A stretch of DNA of 8,115 nt from NCBI GenBank assembly GCA_021767325.1, contig JAASTM010000084.1, positions 1 to 8,115 of the forward strand, in the 5' to 3' direction. Below the pieces are notes generated by a model that saw nothing but the letters and a program-made list of their open reading frames with translations, did not search any database and was not told the DNA's origin. Numbering within the stretch: position 1 is the first letter of the stretch; each line of letters starts with the position of its first letter. This document shows, piece after piece, positions 5,937 to 8,115 of this stretch. The DNA is from Spirochaetales bacterium. Lineage in GTDB: Bacteria > Spirochaetota > Spirochaetia > DSM-16054 > Sediminispirochaetaceae. A program made the translations under genes and the position numbers.

Positions 5937-8115
5937 AAGGCATATCTATCGATGCGCTGCCGCATCCGGCCATGGTAATAGACAGCGCTCTTACTATTCA
6001 GTTCGCCAATCAGCCCTTCATGCAGTTGCTCGGGTATGAGAATGAGCGTATGTTTGCAGGTCTGCCGCTGCATACCCTGATGCCCATCACAAAACTGGAA
6101 AGCGGACAGGAGTTCACTGCAGGTATCGGTCATGCCGACGGGAGTACCATTGAGGTGCGGGTGCAGGTTCTTGCAGAGCCCCAGAGCGGCGGCTATTTGT
6201 TGGTGCTGTTTGAGGAACCTCATCAGAAGCAGACGACGGAGGAGAGCATCGAATGCCGGCTGGCCCGGGCCCTTGTTTCTGCCAGCAGTGCCGAGAATAC
6301 ATATCAGGAACTGCTGAAGTATAGTGCCGAGTATTTCGGCTTCTCTGCGGGAGCGGTATATATAAAACGGGAAAACGAACCGAACCTGGATTTCAAATAT
6401 TCATACAATCTGCCGGAGCCGATACTGCGTTTTCTTTACAGCAATGATTCCCGCGACTGGGCGGCCGGCATAGGCAGTCCGCAGCTCTTCAGACGAAACA
6501 GCCGTGAAAATCCGATCTCGCCCCTTCTCCGGGAGCAGGGTGTTGACTCGATGCTGCTGATTCCGATCGAGGACGAGTCCGGGCTGCAGGCCGTTTTTAC
6601 CCTGTTTTCCTTTGAAGCTCCGAAATTCCGGGACGCTCAGATGAGCGAGGTGAGCAGGGTGGCAGACTATCTAAAGAAGATTGCCCTCCGGCTCTCCAAC
6701 GAGGAGAAACTCGAAAGCGCTGAAAAGTTGTTCAGATCGCTGGTCCGCTCGATGCCGAGCGGACTTATCGTACGCGACCGCAGCGAGAAGATCGTGTTCT
6801 ATAATCTGGCGGCGGCGCGGCTGTTCGGTCTGAGGAACGACACGAGCCTCGATCCGCTGGTCATTTTCAAAGATGTGAAGGTGCTTCACAGAAACGGAAA
6901 GACCACCGTTCAATCCGAGCTGCCGAGTATCGTATCGCTCAAAGAGGGGCGCAAGATCCGTAACTACGAACTAAAGGTTATGCGTTCCGACGACTCCTAC
7001 CGCTGGCTGTCGGTAAACTCCGAACCCCTTTTTCGAGCCGGCGAGATTGCCCCGTATGCCGCCGTAGCGACCTTCAGGGATATCACCGAGAACCGCAGAA
7101 TAGTACGGGAAATCGAACGGGCCCGGCAGATCGCAGAAGAGGCCAGTAAATCGAAAAGCCGCTTCTTGGCGAATATCAGCCATGAAATCCGTACTCCTCT
7201 CAGCGGTGTTATGGGGATGACGGATATTCTGCTGGGCTCGGACCTCAATGCGGAGCAGCGGGAGCAGCTCCTGCTCATGAAGGACGCTGAGGAGTCACTG
7301 CTCGATATCATCAACAAAGTACTCGAACTCTCGAAGATAGAATCGGGAAACATTGTTATCGAAAACAACACCTTTCTACTCCGCAATACCGTCAAGAAGG
7401 CTATTCTGCCCCTTTTCATGGGCACACAACCCGCTGAACTGACGATGGATATCAACATATCCGACGACGTTCCGAATGTGCTGATCGGAGATGCCCTGCG
7501 GGTGCAGCAGGTACTGGCGAACCTGGTGAGCAATGCCATCAAATTTACCGACCGTGGACGAATCTCCGTAAACGTAAGTGTGCAGAAGAAACTGCACGAC
7601 AGCGTGAAGCTCTGTTTTGCGGTGAAAGACAGCGGGATGGGTATACCTGAAAGCGAACTGGAGCGAATATTCGAAAACTTTCAACAGGTTGATTCCAGTT
7701 TTTCGAAACGGCATCAGGGCTCGGGCCTGGGGCTCTCGATCACCCGGCAGCTGGTAGAGATTATGGGCGGTGAAATCTGGGTCGAGAGTTCTCCCGGACA
7801 GGGCAGCAGTTTTTTCTTTACCATTGAGTTCTTGCTGGCCGGAGGAGAGAAGAGTAGAGAGGAGCGGCAGGGGGGAGTCATTCCATCCCACACTTACTCA
7901 CTTTCAATTCTGCTGGCCGAAGACAATACACTCAATCAGAAGTCTATTTCATATTTTCTGACGGAAATGGGCCACAGGGTAGAGATAGCTCGGAATGGAA
8001 AAGAGGCCCTGGAGAAACTGCGCCGTAACAAATACGATTTGGTTTTAATGGATGTGCAGATGCCGGTGATGAACGGGTTGGAAGCGACCCGCAGAATACG
8101 CAAGGCTGACGGCTC
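5933..8115 (+). CDS. Hybrid sensor histidine kinase, PAS-GAF-PAS-HisKA-HATPase-REC (3' truncated by window)
   Basis: The frame is open from ATG 5933 to the window edge (727 codons and two bases). Residues about 5-100 form a PAS domain (LPHPAMVIDS...FANQPFMQLLGY); about 110-260 look GAF-like; about 265-390 are a second PAS ending in FRDITE (381-386). A short coiled-coil linker leads to HisKA with the phospho-acceptor H417 in ISHEIRTPL. The ATPase domain has an N-box (N530, N534), a G1 box DSGMGIP (D566), an F-box around IFENFQQVD and a G2 box GSGLGLSI (from 596). A receiver domain begins with LLAEDN (acidic E663, D664) and has acceptor D707 in LMDVQMPVMNG; its conserved Thr/Ser and Lys lie beyond the edge. 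No signal peptide or membrane helix is seen, so it should sense a cytoplasmic signal. PAS ligands cannot be inferred. More receiver, output or Hpt domains may follow. It is divergent from the hydrogenase operon. Confidence 0.95.
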   Translation, partial: MKGISIDALPHPAMVIDSALTIQFANQPFMQLLGYENERMFAGLPLHTLMPITKLESGQEFTAGIGHADGSTIEVRVQVLAEPQSGGYLLVLFEEPHQKQTTEESIECRLARALVSASSAENTYQELLKYSAEYFGFSAGAVYIKRENEPNLDFKYSYNLPEPILRFLYSNDSRDWAAGIGSPQLFRRNSRENPISPLLREQGVDSMLLIPIEDESGLQAVFTLFSFEAPKFRDAQMSEVSRVADYLKKIALRLSNEEKLESAEKLFRSLVRSMPSGLIVRDRSEKIVFYNLAAARLFGLRNDTSLDPLVIFKDVKVLHRNGKTTVQSELPSIVSLKEGRKIRNYELKVMRSDDSYRWLSVNSEPLFRAGEIAPYAAVATFRDITENRRIVREIERARQIAEEASKSKSRFLANISHEIRTPLSGVMGMTDILLGSDLNAEQREQLLLMKDAEESLLDIINKVLELSKIESGNIVIENNTFLLRNTVKKAILPLFMGTQPAELTMDINISDDVPNVLIGDALRVQQVLANLVSNAIKFTDRGRISVNVSVQKKLHDSVKLCFAVKDSGMGIPESELERIFENFQQVDSSFSKRHQGSGLGLSITRQLVEIMGGEIWVESSPGQGSSFFFTIEFLLAGGEKSREERQGGVIPSHTYSLSILLAEDNTLNQKSISYFLTEMGHRVEIARNGKEALEKLRRNKYDLVLMDVQMPVMNGLEATRRIRKADG

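Noticed and set aside
1..8115. CRISPR arrays, insertion sequences, tRNA or rRNA genes
   Set aside because: No regularly spaced repeats, transposase-like proteins with terminal repeats, or RNA gene signatures were found.

Overview
The window carries one operon for a multi-subunit [FeFe] hydrogenase on the minus strand, and on the plus strand a divergently transcribed hybrid sensor histidine kinase that runs off the right edge. Genes for an NAD(P)-linked [FeFe] hydrogenase indicate a strictly anaerobic, probably fermentative bacterium with GC-rich genes and AT-rich spacers. No phylogenetic marker is present. A spirochaete, clostridial or deltaproteobacterial host would all fit; I lean weakly to a spirochaete but cannot show it.

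Layout. Bases 1-39 hold no gene that can be established. A strong hairpin with T-tracts on both sides (40-82) closes the hydrogenase operon. The operon is transcribed right to left as hydC (5571-5014, NuoE-like [2Fe-2S] subunit), hydB (5014-1880, NuoF-like flavin subunit) and hydA (1880-111, catalytic subunit). Both junctions are TAATG overlaps, so the three proteins are probably made together. From 5572 to 5932 lies a very AT-rich divergent promoter region with small palindromes and a direct repeat. From 5933 to the end is a soluble PAS-GAF-PAS-HisKA-HATPase-REC kinase, cut off inside its receiver domain.

How the genes work together. HydC and the first half of HydB form the NAD(H)/FMN module seen in HydABC/HndABCD enzymes, and HydA makes or consumes H2. 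The unusual element is HydB: after the NuoF core and its cysteine-containing linker, the protein continues into a complete GltD/NfnB-like FAD and NADP(H) oxidoreductase with its own cysteine clusters, and no C-terminal ferredoxin domain of the usual HydB kind is seen. This is the arrangement expected if the NuoF-like and GltD-like subunits of a Stn-type transhydrogenase (NAD, NADP, ferredoxin) were fused and attached to an [FeFe] hydrogenase. The predicted complex could connect H2, NAD(H), NADP(H) and possibly ferredoxin.

A second oddity is the H-cluster L1 motif of HydA. It reads T-S-C-S-P-G-W, with serine where gapless comparison to the clostridial enzyme CpI places a cubane-ligand cysteine. 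The kinase may regulate the operon, but only its divergent position suggests this. Hydrogenase maturation genes (hydE, hydF, hydG) are not in the window.
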